From Halorubrum sp. BOL3-1 (lineage in GTDB: Archaea > Halobacteriota > Halobacteria > Halobacteriales > Haloferacaceae), in NCBI RefSeq assembly GCF_004114375.1, contig NZ_CP034692.1:2480001-2544000 (forward strand): DNA of 64,000 nucleotides, in the 5' to 3' direction. How positions within the stretch are numbered: position 1 is the first letter of the stretch; every line of letters begins with the position of its first letter. Shown here piece after piece: positions 53,001 through 61,263 of this stretch. A program made the translations under genes and the position numbers. Below the pieces are notes generated by a model, which was given only the letters and a program-made list of their open reading frames with translations, was not told the origin of the DNA and searched no databases.

Positions 53001-53251
53001 GGCGTGACGGTGACCTCGACGTCCCGCTTTTCGGCCTCGAAGACCGCCTCCGCGAGCGCGACGTTGCGTGCGACGCGGTCGAACAGCTCTTCGGGGTCTT
53101 CGATCGGCTCCCCGTCCGCGTCCTTCCGGAGGTAGCGCGCGGGCAGGATGTTGTGGTACGCGTTGCCCGTGAGGCGGTCCTCCATCGTGTCGCCCGTGGT
53201 GCGTTTGATCGGCAGTTCGACTACGTCGGCGGTGACGTCGTCGCTGCTCAT
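50090..53251 (-). CDS. nrdJ: Adenosylcobalamin-dependent (class II) ribonucleotide reductase
   Basis: Makes deoxyribonucleotides with a B12-generated thiyl radical; 1,053 residues. Visible are 'LSFMPNSPTLMNAGDELQQL', 'CFVDSPEDDITDIHQTAKEA', the active-site 'LATNPCGEQPLEEYEACNLG' (Cys434 in the NPCGE motif), 'PTGTTSMIGNTTGGCEPIYN', a low-complexity linker (about 950-1015) and a C-terminal zinc ribbon ('CPECGGMNLYYSEGCKTCES'). ATG 53251 is preferred to an extension to 53440; TATA-like boxes lie near 53285 and 53442. Around 51936-52030 codon choice turns A+T-rich, unlike the rest (see findings). Confidence 0.96.
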   Translation of the reverse strand: MSSDDVTADVVELPIKRTTGDTMEDRLTGNAYHNILPARYLRKDADGEPIEDPEELFDRVARNVALAEAVFEAEKRDVEVTVTPDQLKPGHPRRDELAEEVFGAGIAAEDDAETTLTAHNVNKFAYETVVPELPDGVRDHVEATAETFRDGMERLSFMPNSPTLMNAGDELQQLSACFVDSPEDDITDIHQTAKEAAEVFQSGGGMGYAFWKLRPYGDSVGSTGGIASGPITFMRTFDQMCETIAQGGARRGAQMGVMRVSHPDVIQFIHAKNKDVSLAHSLRLNDPDDFTHNSFADALEEARDLIDDDGKVPEHLRNAVEGHLSNFNISVGVTDDFMEALEDDEEFTFTNPRTGEPHIATPETKEIYDMFGLGEHVEVGEVLSLPAQELWDDMIEGAHENGEPGVIYLERVNKEHSFDVKENPDHRILATNPCGEQPLEEYEACNLGHINLSTLAAQDVPDWRVWSAEHADEYDSQAAAIDAFLEEAIDFEEFDERIDYGTRFLENVVTMSDFPVEKIEEKVRDMRKIGLGIMGLAQLYVQLGIQYGTEPGNEVARQLMTHINHASKQASHELAQERGTFADWEDSKYANPTEYREWFEHYTGLDADEWEDGFPIRNHNTTTIAPTGTTSMIGNTTGGCEPIYNVAYYKNVSGDVQGDEMLVEFDDYFLRTLEENDVDVDAVKREAQDQMAENEFDGVDGLETVPDAIGELFVVTGDLSGKQHAAVQCACQKGVDSAISKTCNFPNDATAEEMEAVYRYIYDHGGKGVTVYRDGTRSKQVLTTRAKNTEFADESEAAETIVEQIGEVFGGVEAFLDNEEVRAAIDAEISDLLEATEQPRVDYSERSPRPDSLNGVTQRVETGYGKMYVTINEDDRGLPFELFANIGHSGGYTNSFTEALAKVISTALRSGVDPEEIVDELQGTRSPKVAWDKGEQIQSIPDAIGTALRRYLDNDVDKGIPQQQSLDDVEETAADESTGRPGQTDGGAAADAAAGGPEALDAPEAADDAAGADDAMEELIAAGESPECPECGGMNLYYSEGCKTCESCGWSEC
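51936..52030. other. A+T-rich patch in nrdJ at a known intein insertion point
   Basis: About 95 bases at roughly 45% G+C within a gene near 65-70%. It encodes 'KEHSFDVKENPDHRILATNP' then Cys-Gly-Glu, with codons such as AAA, AAT, AGA, ATT, CTT, ACA and CAA that are rare elsewhere in the window. The patch spans the NP/CGE junction (between 51952 and 51953) and stays in frame without insertion. Confidence 0.75.
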
Positions 53252-53668
53252 TCGACGGTCACCCGGTCGGATTGGCGTGGAATATGGATCATCTGTAGTG
53301 TTGGTGTACTGGCGAGGCGGGCCCTTGTACGTTCGGATGTCCTGACCCGATCGGCTCGATATATCCGATTCGATATGTAACGTTCGTGCGGCGCGTCTGA
53401 CGCTAACTACGGTACGTCGACAAGAACGGTCTTCGGACATATAAGCATAGGCAGACCGGAGTGAAACTGGTACTCAGCAGAAAAAACCGCGGTACGAAAG
53501 CAGTTTCCCACCGGAATTGAAGGGGGCTAATCGGCGCCTTTCTCCGCGTCCGGAGCGGGTATCGTCGGCTTCGCGGCCGCTACGCTGACGAGCGCTCCTC
53601 CGAGTTCGGCGCGGTTTTCCGCAGACCTATCAGAATACATAATCTTTCTGTCCTCGTCCCACAAGCTT
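53252..53668. other. Divergent promoter region between nrdJ and a small membrane protein
   Basis: No supported gene. Candidate boxes are CATATTC on the minus strand near 53285 and TTATATG near 53442 for nrdJ, and ATACATAATC (53635-53644) for the rightward gene. If the 53442 box is used, nrdJ has a leader of about 165 bases. I could not recognise a cobalamin riboswitch in it. Confidence 0.5.
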
Positions 53669-53911
53669 ATGCCCGGCGTCGCCGTGACCCTGGGTATGAC
53701 AGCCTCCTCACTCGCGCTCGCGGGACTCGCCGCGCCGGCACAGGCCGCGCTGCTCGGCAGTCAGGTCGGGCAGCTGCTCGTCGCCTTGGTCGTCGTCGCC
53801 CTCGTCATCGTCGTCGGCAAGTTCGTGTTGAAACTCGCGTGGCGCCTCATTACGATCGGCATCGTCGTCGTCGCCGCCTTCTACCTGCTGTCGACGCTCG
53901 GACTGGTCTGA
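53669..53911 (+). CDS. Small membrane protein, unknown function
   Basis: An 80-residue protein with an alanine-rich first helix ('TASSLALAGLAAPAQAALLG'), a strongly hydrophobic second helix ('LLVALVVVALVIVVGKFVLK') and a third ('LITIGIVVVAAFYLLSTLGL'). ATG 53669 lies 28 bases after the TATA-like box, supporting a leaderless start there; ATG 53696 is an alternative. The first helix could be a cleavable signal ('APAQA'). Confidence 0.65.
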   Translation: MPGVAVTLGMTASSLALAGLAAPAQAALLGSQVGQLLVALVVVALVIVVGKFVLKLAWRLITIGIVVVAAFYLLSTLGLV

Positions 53912-53978
53912 AAAACGCGGTCGCGAAGCCGAGACAGACGCGCTGGTCCGGCCGACACGCGGGGAGAGGACGCGTCCT

Positions 53979-56243
53979 CTACTGGAACGCGGCGGGCTCG
54001 CTTTCGGTGCGGTCCACGTCCGACCGCTTGAATTGCTTTTCCATCTCCTCGTATTGCTCCCGCGTCTCGGGGGTGACGCTCGGGCTCACCTCACCCAAGG
54101 CGTCCTCGAAGTGTGCCATCGTCACGCGGACGTTACCGACGGACTCTCTCACCTCCTCGGGCGTGACGCTACCGACAAACTCCCGGGAGGCGTTCATCGA
54201 CGCCTCGCGGGCGACCGCCTCGATGTCGGCGCCCACGTAACCCTCGGTCTTCCGGGCAAGGGCGTCGAGGTCGATGTCGTCGGCCAGCGGCTTGTTTTGC
54301 GTGTGGACCTCGAAGATCCGGCGTCGGGCCGCCTCGTCGGGGACGGGCACGTGGACGTGCCGGTCCAGGCGCCCGGGGCGCAACAGTGCCGAGTCGATGA
54401 GGTCCGGGCGGTTCGTCGTCGCGATGACGACGACGTCTTCGAGCGATTCGAGGCCGTCAAGCTCTGTCAGCAGCTGTGAGACCACGCGTTCTCCGACGCC
54501 GGAGTTGCCGGAGTTCTCGCCGCGCTCGGCCGCGATCGAGTCGATCTCGTCGAAGAACACGATCGTCGGCGCGTTCTCGCGGGCCTTGCTGAACACCTCG
54601 CGGACGCCCTTCTCGGACTCGCCCACGTACTTGTTCAGCAGCTCCGGTCCCTTGATCGAAATGAAGTTCGACTCGCTCTCGCTGGCGACGGCCTTCGCGA
54701 GCAGGGTCTTCCCCGTACCCGGCGGGCCGTACAGCAGGACGCCCTTCGCGGCCTGCATGTCGAGCTCCTCGAACACCTCGGGGTACTCCAGCGGCCACTG
54801 GATCGTCTCGCGGAGCCGCTCTTTGGTGTCGTTGAGACCGCCGACGTTGTCCCAGGTGGTGTCGGGGACCTCGACGAACACCTCCCGCAGCGCGGAGGGT
54901 TCGATCCCCTTCATCGCCTCTCTAAAGTCCGCCTCGGTCACCTGGATCTCGTTGAGCACGTCGGCGTCGATCTCGTCGCTCTCGAGGTCGATCTGCGGGC
55001 GGATGCGTCGCAGCGCGTGCATCGCGGACTCCTTCGCGAGCGACTCCAGGTCGGCCCCGACGAAGCCGTGCGTGTTCTCGGCGTACTCGTCCAAGTCGAT
55101 CCCGTCGGTCAGCGGCATGTTCCGGGTGTGGACCTGGAGGATCTCCTTGCGGCCGTCGCGGTCGGGGACGCCGACCTCGATCTCGCGGTCGAAGCGGCCG
55201 CCCCGACGGAGCGCCTGGTCGATGGCGTCGACGCGGTTCGTCGCCCCGATGACGACGACCTCGCCGCGGTCTTCCAGCCCGTCCATCAGCGAGAGGAGCT
55301 GGGCCACGACGCGTCGTTCGACATCGCCGCCTGCCTCCTCCCGTTTCGGCGCGATGGAGTCCAGCTCGTCCATGAAGATGATGGCGGGCGACTCCTCGGA
55401 CGCCTCCTCGAACACCTCGCGGAGCTGCTCTTCGCTCTCGCCGTAGTACTTCGACATGATCTCCGGCCCGGAGATCGTGTGGAAGCTCGCGTCGATCTCG
55501 TTGGCGACGGCCTTCGCCATCAGCGTCTTCCCCGTGCCCGGCGGGCCGTGAAGCAGGACGCCCTTCGGCGGGTCGATACCGAGGCGCTTGAACAGCTCCG
55601 GGTGCCGCATCGGCAGCTCGATCATCTCGCGGACCTGTTCGAGCTCGCCGTCGAGACCGCCGATGTCCTCGTAGGTGATGTCCGGCCCCTCGCCGGTCCC
55701 GCCCGCGGCGTCGCCGCGGTCCGCGATCTCCTCGGCGGAGATCTCGGAGATGCTGATCTCCGTCTCGTCGGTGATGACGACCGTGCCGCCGGGGCTGGTC
55801 TCGGCGACCTTCATCGGGACCGCCTGCGACTGGCCGCCCATCAGCCCGAAGCCGAGCGACGTGCGGATCGTCTGTCCCTCGGTCACCGGCTGTCCGGAGA
55901 GCTTGTCGCGGATGAACGGGGCGATCTGTCCCCGCACCCGCAGCTGGCTGGGGAAAGCGATCGTGACCGCGTCCGCCCGCGAGACATCGACGTCCTCGAC
56001 GGTCACGCGGTCGTCGATCCCCACGTCGGCCTCCTGTCGGAGGCGGCCGTCGATGCGGATCACCCCCGTCCCGTCGTCCTCTGGGTAGCCGGGCCAGACG
56101 CGGGCGATCGCGGCCCCGTCCGAGCCCTCGACGCGGATGATGTCCCCGCCGGAGAGCCCTAACTCGTCGGCCGCGACGCGGTCGATCGCCGCGAGGCGGC
56201 GACCGGCGTCCTTCTGTTTCAGCGGCTTGACGGTGAGCTTCAT
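53979..56243 (-). CDS. cdc48: Cdc48/VAT-type AAA+ ATPase
   Basis: A 754-residue hexameric unfoldase that threads proteins for refolding or for the proteasome. The N-domain (1-190, '[20 protein letters not shown]') is followed by D1 and D2, each with Walker A 'GPPGTGKT', Walker B ('[10 protein letters not shown]', '[13 protein letters not shown]') and second-region arginines ('[13 protein letters not shown]', '[13 protein letters not shown]'). The C-terminus lacks the eukaryotic HbYX-like tail in recognisable form. ATG 56243 sits in a four-base overlap with the small alpha-crystallin-like gene upstream, so both products should be made together. Confidence 0.96.
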   Translation of the reverse strand: MKLTVKPLKQKDAGRRLAAIDRVAADELGLSGGDIIRVEGSDGAAIARVWPGYPEDDGTGVIRIDGRLRQEADVGIDDRVTVEDVDVSRADAVTIAFPSQLRVRGQIAPFIRDKLSGQPVTEGQTIRTSLGFGLMGGQSQAVPMKVAETSPGGTVVITDETEISISEISAEEIADRGDAAGGTGEGPDITYEDIGGLDGELEQVREMIELPMRHPELFKRLGIDPPKGVLLHGPPGTGKTLMAKAVANEIDASFHTISGPEIMSKYYGESEEQLREVFEEASEESPAIIFMDELDSIAPKREEAGGDVERRVVAQLLSLMDGLEDRGEVVVIGATNRVDAIDQALRRGGRFDREIEVGVPDRDGRKEILQVHTRNMPLTDGIDLDEYAENTHGFVGADLESLAKESAMHALRRIRPQIDLESDEIDADVLNEIQVTEADFREAMKGIEPSALREVFVEVPDTTWDNVGGLNDTKERLRETIQWPLEYPEVFEELDMQAAKGVLLYGPPGTGKTLLAKAVASESESNFISIKGPELLNKYVGESEKGVREVFSKARENAPTIVFFDEIDSIAAERGENSGNSGVGERVVSQLLTELDGLESLEDVVVIATTNRPDLIDSALLRPGRLDRHVHVPVPDEAARRRIFEVHTQNKPLADDIDLDALARKTEGYVGADIEAVAREASMNASREFVGSVTPEEVRESVGNVRVTMAHFEDALGEVSPSVTPETREQYEEMEKQFKRSDVDRTESEPAAFQ

Positions 56244-56491
56244 CGCTCGCCCTCCACGGTGAGCACACCGTTGTTCACGGCCGTGGATGCCGCCGTTCCG
56301 GGCAGCTCGAACTCCGACTCGACCGGTCCGTCCGGTCCCTCGACGACGACGATCGCCGTCCCGCCGACGGTGTCGATCGCGACGGTCTCGTCGCCGACGC
56401 CCAAGTCGGCGGCGACGATCCAACTGTCGTCGTACTCGTACCGGCGCAACAGCGCGCCGTCGCCGGTCGATTGGGTCTGTCTGTGGCTCAT
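56240..56491 (-). CDS. Alpha-crystallin-like small protein (DUF7127-like) preceding Cdc48
   Basis: An 83-residue protein, one beta-sandwich domain: '[20 protein letters not shown]', '[20 protein letters not shown]' and '[13 protein letters not shown]', the last matching the strand and 'NNGVL' signature of Hsp20 domains. It lacks the N-terminal arm needed for large oligomers. The ATGA overlap with cdc48 suggests a substrate-holding or adaptor role for the unfoldase; this is inference. A TATA-like TTTAAATATT lies about 28 bases before its ATG. Confidence 0.82.
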   Translation of the reverse strand: MSHRQTQSTGDGALLRRYEYDDSWIVAADLGVGDETVAIDTVGGTAIVVVEGPDGPVESEFELPGTAASTAVNNGVLTVEGER

Positions 56492-56492
56492 C

Positions 56493-56507
56493 CTAACTAC
56501 GAGTTAG
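56493..56507. promoter_or_regulatory. Palindrome at the cdc48 operon transcription start
   Basis: CTAACT-ACG-AGTTAG, a perfect 6-base inverted repeat with a 3-base centre, lies between the TATA-like box (about 56515-56525) and the first ATG (56491) of the operon, directly on the expected start of transcription. It is a candidate operator, for example for heat-shock or stress control. Confidence 0.5.
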
Positions 56508-56674
56508 TCACAGAAATATTTAAACTCATCGCAAAAAATCGCATGACGTGAGTGTTTTTAGGCGTATCGGTAGTGTAGCGGTTCGGACCGATCGTTCCGC
56601 CTTCCGTCCCCCGTCTTCGACTGCGAGTCGGTCCCCTCCGGCGTTTATACCCCTCGGGGTCGAACCGGTCCGAC

Positions 56675-57445
56675 ATGGAACGGGTCACCCACGACGGCCG
56701 CGAGACGGCGTACCGCCGCTTCGACCGCGGCGGCGACGGGCCGACGGTCTGTTTCGTTCACGGCAGCGGCGGCACGAGGGACGTCTGGAAGTCGCAGGCG
56801 CGGCTCGCGGACCGGTTCCCGGGCGTCGCCGTCGACCTCTCCGGACACGGGGACAGCGACGACGTCGCGACGCCCGCGGGTCCCGAGACGCTCGACGCGT
56901 ACGCCGACGACGTCGTCGCGGTCGCCGAGGCGACGGACGCGACCGTGATCTGCGGCAACTCGCTCGGCGGCGCGGTCGCGCTGCGGGTCGCCTTGGAGCG
57001 CGACCTCGCGCTTGACGGTCTCGTTCTCGCGGGCACGGGCGCGAAGCTCGCGGTGACCGACCCCCTCCGCGACGTACTCGCGAGCGACTTCGACCGGGCT
57101 GTCTCGCTGCTTCACGGGTCAGACCGCCTCTTCCACGACGCGCCCGCCGAGTACGTCGAACTCTCGAAGGCGTCGATGCGGGCGTCCGGGCGCGAGGTCA
57201 CCGAACGCGACTTCCTGACCTGCCACCGCTTCGACGTCCGAGAGCGCCTCGACGAGGTCGGCGTCCCGGCGCTCGGGATCGTCGGGAAGCACGACGAACT
57301 CACCCCGCCGGCGTACCACGAGTACCTCGCCGATCGGATCCCGGACGGGGAGTGGACCGAACTCCCCGACGCCGCCCACCTCGCGATGCTCGAACGGCCG
57401 GCCGCGTTCAACGGGGCGCTCTCCGGGTTCCTCAACGGGCTGTAG
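56675..57445 (+). CDS. Alpha/beta hydrolase
   Basis: A 256-residue esterase-like protein. The oxyanion region 'VCFVHGSGGTRDVWKS', the nucleophile elbow 'CGNSLGGAVALR' (Ser), the acid loop 'IVGKHDELTPP' (Asp) and 'PDAAHLAMLERP' (His) complete a catalytic triad in the normal order. The substrate is unknown. ATG 56675 is about 29 bases after a TATA-like GTTTATACC (56642-56650). Confidence 0.9.
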   Translation: MERVTHDGRETAYRRFDRGGDGPTVCFVHGSGGTRDVWKSQARLADRFPGVAVDLSGHGDSDDVATPAGPETLDAYADDVVAVAEATDATVICGNSLGGAVALRVALERDLALDGLVLAGTGAKLAVTDPLRDVLASDFDRAVSLLHGSDRLFHDAPAEYVELSKASMRASGREVTERDFLTCHRFDVRERLDEVGVPALGIVGKHDELTPPAYHEYLADRIPDGEWTELPDAAHLAMLERPAAFNGALSGFLNGL

Positions 57446-57560
57446 GCGGCGACCGGACGTCCGTGCGAATCGCGGCGGCGGTGCGCGTGTCGACCGCGGC
57501 GACTGTACGGAGCGGCGGCCGCGCAGTACCCTTTTAAATCGCTCTCGCGTCGCGAGGGCC

Positions 57561-58294
57561 ATGGTGGACAGCGACGAACGAGACGGGGGCGAGCGGACGG
57601 GTCAAGCGATCACGTCGACTCCGCACGTGGCTCTGACGAGCCGGACATCGACGACCTGCCCGCGAAGCTCGACGCGCTCAGCGACACCGTCGACGCGGCC
57701 CACGAGCGCGAGGGGGTGCGCCAGACGACCTCGCTCGTCGATCGCATACCCGGAAGCACCGCGTTCGCGGAGCGGATCACCAAGTACACCTCCCGCGACA
57801 TGGCCGAGTCGTTCGTGGGGGCGGTGCTGTTCGCGCTGCCGCTGCTCGTCGAGGGCGGGGTCTTCGAGATCGCGGCGTGGTTCGCGGCGACCACCGTCGC
57901 CGGGGTCCCGATCCTCCTTTCGGGTCACGTCGGGTTCATACTCCTCGCGACCGCGGGACTCCTCTACTACGCCGATTTCCGGCAGATCGCGGTCCACCAC
58001 CCGATCCTCGGGTTCATTCCTCGCCGGTACGCCGGCGTCCTCCTCGTGTCGCTCACCACGTCGACGGTCATGCTGCTGTTCTGGGGACGGCTCCACGAGG
58101 GCGACCCGACCGCGCTCGAACAGGTGGGGCGGATCGCCGTCGTCTGGGCCGCGGCCGCGTTCGGCGCCGGACTCGGCGACATCCTCCCCGGCGAGTCGCA
58201 GGGAGAAGATATCGGGCCCTTCGACCTCGACCCGTTCGACGGCGACCCGAAACGCGGTGATCGGGCGCCTCGCGACCGGAAGCGAACGGACTAA
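57561..58294 (+). pseudogene. DUF2391 family membrane protein, frameshifted near the N-terminus
   Basis: From GTG 57716 the frame gives a 192-residue multi-helix protein ('MAESFVGAVLFALPLLVEGG', 'GHVGFILLATAGLLYYADFR', 'AGVLLVSLTTSTVMLLFWGR') of the DUF2391 family. Conserved-looking acidic sequence in the same frame extends upstream ('GSDEPDIDDLPAKLDALSDT') without a start codon. The good start ATG 57561, 26 bases after a TATA-like CTTTTAAATC, is in another frame. One G missing from the run at 57585-57589 would join them. Sequencing error, recent decay, or initiation at GTG 57716 are the alternatives. Confidence 0.7.
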
Positions 58295-58354
58295 TCCGCA
58301 TCGAGTGTCCGGCCTTTCCACACCTTTTTCGTCGCGGCGACCCTATCTCATTCC

Positions 58355-58729
58355 ATGCCAGCTCTACGCGACGCGCTCCGGGACCTCCCGGACGCGGTGT
58401 TTGCGGACCTACTCGAATCCGACGAGGGGTACGTCCTCGTCGTCGACCTCCCGGGCGCGACCGCCGAGACCACCGAGGTGCTCATCGAGGACGGGCGCAT
58501 CGAGATAGAGGGACGCCGCGAGAAGTCGGTTCCCGAGGGGTTCGAGTACGTCCGGGAGGACCGGCCGCTGTTCCTCGACGCGGAACTCCCCCTCCCGAGC
58601 GACGCCGACGGCGCGGGCGCGGACGCCGAGGTCGACCGCGGCGTCCTCGAAATCGCGCTCCCGAAGCGGGAGCGCGACGTCTCTCGGACCATCCCCGTCG
58701 ACGACGCGGACGACGAGGGCGCCGCCTGA
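58355..58729 (+). CDS. Hsp20/alpha-crystallin family protein
   Basis: A 124-residue small heat-shock-like protein. The N-terminal arm is short ('LRDALRDLPDAVFADLLESD'), then the crystallin strands ('YVLVVDLPGATAETTEVLIE', 'REKSVPEGFEYVRED') and 'EVDRGVLEIALPKRERD', the equivalent of the A-x-x-x-N-G-V-L strand with Arg for Asn. It ends three bases before the ABC1-kinase gene, so the two are probably co-expressed. Confidence 0.88.
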   Translation: MPALRDALRDLPDAVFADLLESDEGYVLVVDLPGATAETTEVLIEDGRIEIEGRREKSVPEGFEYVREDRPLFLDAELPLPSDADGAGADAEVDRGVLEIALPKRERDVSRTIPVDDADDEGAA

Positions 58730-58732
58730 CGG

Positions 58733-60406
58733 GTGGTCACGCTGGTCAACCTTCGCGCCTACTGGCGGTTCGTCGTCGTCCTGCGGCAGTTCTCGCCGCT
58801 CATCGTCGCCTACTGGCGTGACAGCCGGCGCTACTTCCTGTTCGGCGGGAGCCGCGAGGTCGACGCCGAGACGCAGCGCGAGCGCGCCGCGATACTGCTC
58901 GACATCCTGCTCACGCTCGGCCCGACGTTCATCAAGCTCGGACAGATTCTCTCGACGCGCCCCGACATCCTCCCACCGGCGTACATCGAGGTCTTGGAGG
59001 GACTCCAAGACGACGTCCCGCCGGCGCCGTGGGCGGAGTCCCGGGTCGTCCTCGAAGACGAGTTCGGCCCGGTCGACGAGACGTTCGACGAGTTCGACCG
59101 CGACCCGATAAGCGGCGCGAGCCTCGGCCAGGTGTACACGGCGACCTACGAGGGCGACGACGTCGCCGTGAAGGTCCGACGGCCCGGGATCGAGTCGCTC
59201 GTCGAGGCCGACCTCCGGACGATCCGCTGGTCGATCCCGCTCATCAAGCGGTTCACCGGCGCCGGCCGAGCGTTCTCCCTGGAGAACCTCGCAGACGAGT
59301 TCGACAAGACGATCCACGAGGAGATGGACTACGCCCGCGAGCGGACGATGCTCGAAGAGATCCGCGGCAACTTCGCCGACGAAGACCGGATCCGGATCCC
59401 GGAGACGTACGAGTCCGTCTCGGGGCCCCGAGTACTCACGATGGAGTACATCCCGGGCACGAAGATCAGCGAGGTCGACGCGCTCGATGAGGCGGGACAC
59501 GACCGTACCGCCATCGCGGAGACGCTACAAGAGGTGTACCTCCAGATGATCATCGAGGACGGCGTGTTCCACGCCGACCCGCATCCGGGAAACCTCGCGG
59601 TCGCGGACGACGGTGCCGTGATCTTCTACGACTTCGGGATGGCGGGCCGGGTCGACCCGTTCGTCCAAGAGAAGATAGTCGAGTTCTACGTCGCGGTCGC
59701 CAGACAGGACATCGACGCAATCCTCGACACGCTGGTCTCGATGGGGACGCTCTCGCCGGAGGCCGACCGCGAGGTGATGGGCAACGTGATGGAACTCGCC
59801 ATCGCCGACGCCAGCGGCGAGGACATCGAACAGTACCAGGTGAACCAGATCATCGAGCAGGTGGAGTCGACCATCTACGAGTTTCCGCTGCGGCTCCCGC
59901 CGAACCTCGCGCTCGTCCTCCGGGTCGCCACCGTCGTCGAGGGGGTCTGCGTCACGCTCGACCCAGAGTTCGACTTCATCTCGACGGCGACCGACTACCT
60001 CCGCGAGGAGGGGTACTACGAGCAGACCGCCCGCGACCTCGCGGAAGACGCCGGCAGACAGGTCCAGAAGACCACCGAGGCGCTGTTCACGGTCCCGCCG
60101 AAGGCCGACGAGTTCCTCGACCGCGCCAACCGCGACGACCTCACGGTCAACGTCGTGCTGGAGGACGATACCGGCGTCTTAGAGAAGCTGGCGATGCGGA
60201 TCGCCTACTCGGTGCTGCTCGCGGTCGGCGTCCTCTCGGCGACGATCCTCTACTCGTTCACGCAGCAGTGGCGGATCACCTTGGCCATCCTCGCTGTGTC
60301 CGCGCCGCTCGCGATCGCCTTGTATCGGTCGTTCCGCGACAAGAGCGGGCTCCGGGCCACGCCGCAGTTCACCAGACAGGGCATGAAAAAGCGACGCGAG
60401 GACTGA
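58733..60406 (+). CDS. ABC1/UbiB (AarF) family atypical kinase
   Basis: A 557-residue membrane-associated atypical kinase, needed in other organisms for isoprenoid quinone synthesis. The family KxGQ motif is 'LGPTFIKLGQILSTRPDILP', followed by 'DPISGASLGQVYTATYEGDD' with the A-rich loop in place of the usual P-loop, 'AVKVRRPGIESLVEADLRTI', the catalytic 'VFHADPHPGNLAVADDGAVI' and 'FYDFGMAGRVDP'. Two C-terminal helices ('YSVLLAVGVLSATILYSF', 'ITLAILAVSAPLAIALYR') anchor it. The start is GTG 58733, three bases after the Hsp20 stop. Confidence 0.93.
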   Translation: MVTLVNLRAYWRFVVVLRQFSPLIVAYWRDSRRYFLFGGSREVDAETQRERAAILLDILLTLGPTFIKLGQILSTRPDILPPAYIEVLEGLQDDVPPAPWAESRVVLEDEFGPVDETFDEFDRDPISGASLGQVYTATYEGDDVAVKVRRPGIESLVEADLRTIRWSIPLIKRFTGAGRAFSLENLADEFDKTIHEEMDYARERTMLEEIRGNFADEDRIRIPETYESVSGPRVLTMEYIPGTKISEVDALDEAGHDRTAIAETLQEVYLQMIIEDGVFHADPHPGNLAVADDGAVIFYDFGMAGRVDPFVQEKIVEFYVAVARQDIDAILDTLVSMGTLSPEADREVMGNVMELAIADASGEDIEQYQVNQIIEQVESTIYEFPLRLPPNLALVLRVATVVEGVCVTLDPEFDFISTATDYLREEGYYEQTARDLAEDAGRQVQKTTEALFTVPPKADEFLDRANRDDLTVNVVLEDDTGVLEKLAMRIAYSVLLAVGVLSATILYSFTQQWRITLAILAVSAPLAIALYRSFRDKSGLRATPQFTRQGMKKRRED

Positions 60407-60407
60407 C

Positions 60408-61247
60408 TCAGTCCTCTGCGTCCGCCCCTTCGACCGGTCGGCAGACCCACGCGTCCCCCGCGTCCTCGACCGCGTAGCCGCGCGCCGCCAACCACTCTCG
60501 GAGTCCGACCGGGCCGTCGCGTTCGGTCGGGTCGTCGCGTTCGGCGGTCGCAGCCTCTCTCCCCTCCGGCTCCGCCTCGTGAACCTCGACGACGAGCAGC
60601 GGGCGATACGCCTCGATCGTCGCCGCCGCGCCCCGGAGGACCGCCGCCTCGTGGCCCTCAACGTCCACCTTGACCGCGTCCGGCGGCGGGAGGGGGTCGT
60701 CTCCGTCCGGACTCGGGCCCCCGACACCCTCGACGAGGTCGTCGAGCCGCCGGACCGGGACCGACTCCGTGCCCGCGACGCTCGCGCCCCACCTGGTCGC
60801 GGAGTCGCGGTCGAACGCGGAGCACTTCGAGAACGTCGACCGGTAGAAGGTCAGCGTCGCGTTCGCGTCTCCGAGCCCCGCCCGTCTGAGATCGATCCGG
60901 TCCCCGACCTCGTTCCGCTCGGCGTTCCGCGCCAACCGGTCAGCGCTCTCGCCGTTGGGTTCGAACGCGACCACCCGACGGTCGGTCCCGCGCGCCAGCG
61001 GGACCGCGTGTTCACCGACGTGCGCGCCCGCATCGACGACCACTGCGTCGCCCGGGAGGCGGTCGAGCGCGGCGAGTCCGGGGTCGTCGCCGTGGGGGTT
61101 CGTCGGCTCGTAGCTCCAGTAGGTCCCGGCGACCGTCCGCTTCGGGGTCGCGACGCCGAGCGCGTACGTCAGGTCGACGAGTCGGTACAACGTCCGGAAG
61201 CCGAGTCGTTCGACTCGTGCGTACGGTAGCGACGGGAGTCCGGTCAT
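60408..61247 (-). CDS. FkbM family methyltransferase
   Basis: A 279-residue SAM-dependent methyltransferase. Motif I is 'DAVVVDAGAHVGEHAVPLAR', motif II 'RRVVAFEPNGESADRLARNA', and the family-specific 'AVKVDVEGHEAAVLRGAAAT' contains the DVEG signature. FkbM enzymes O-methylate sugars or small metabolites; in haloarchaea they often serve glycan synthesis, but no glycosyltransferase is nearby. It ends two bases from the convergent ABC1-kinase stop and starts 16 bases after the protease gene, likely one transcript. Confidence 0.9.
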   Translation of the reverse strand: MTGLPSLPYARVERLGFRTLYRLVDLTYALGVATPKRTVAGTYWSYEPTNPHGDDPGLAALDRLPGDAVVVDAGAHVGEHAVPLARGTDRRVVAFEPNGESADRLARNAERNEVGDRIDLRRAGLGDANATLTFYRSTFSKCSAFDRDSATRWGASVAGTESVPVRRLDDLVEGVGGPSPDGDDPLPPPDAVKVDVEGHEAAVLRGAAATIEAYRPLLVVEVHEAEPEGREAATAERDDPTERDGPVGLREWLAARGYAVEDAGDAWVCRPVEGADAED

Positions 61248-61263
61248 CGCGGTCGCCTCGGCG

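Noticed and set aside
53252-53440. Cobalamin riboswitch before the B12-dependent reductase
   Set aside because: No B12-box-like sequence or multi-stem pairing could be found in the possible 165-base leader.
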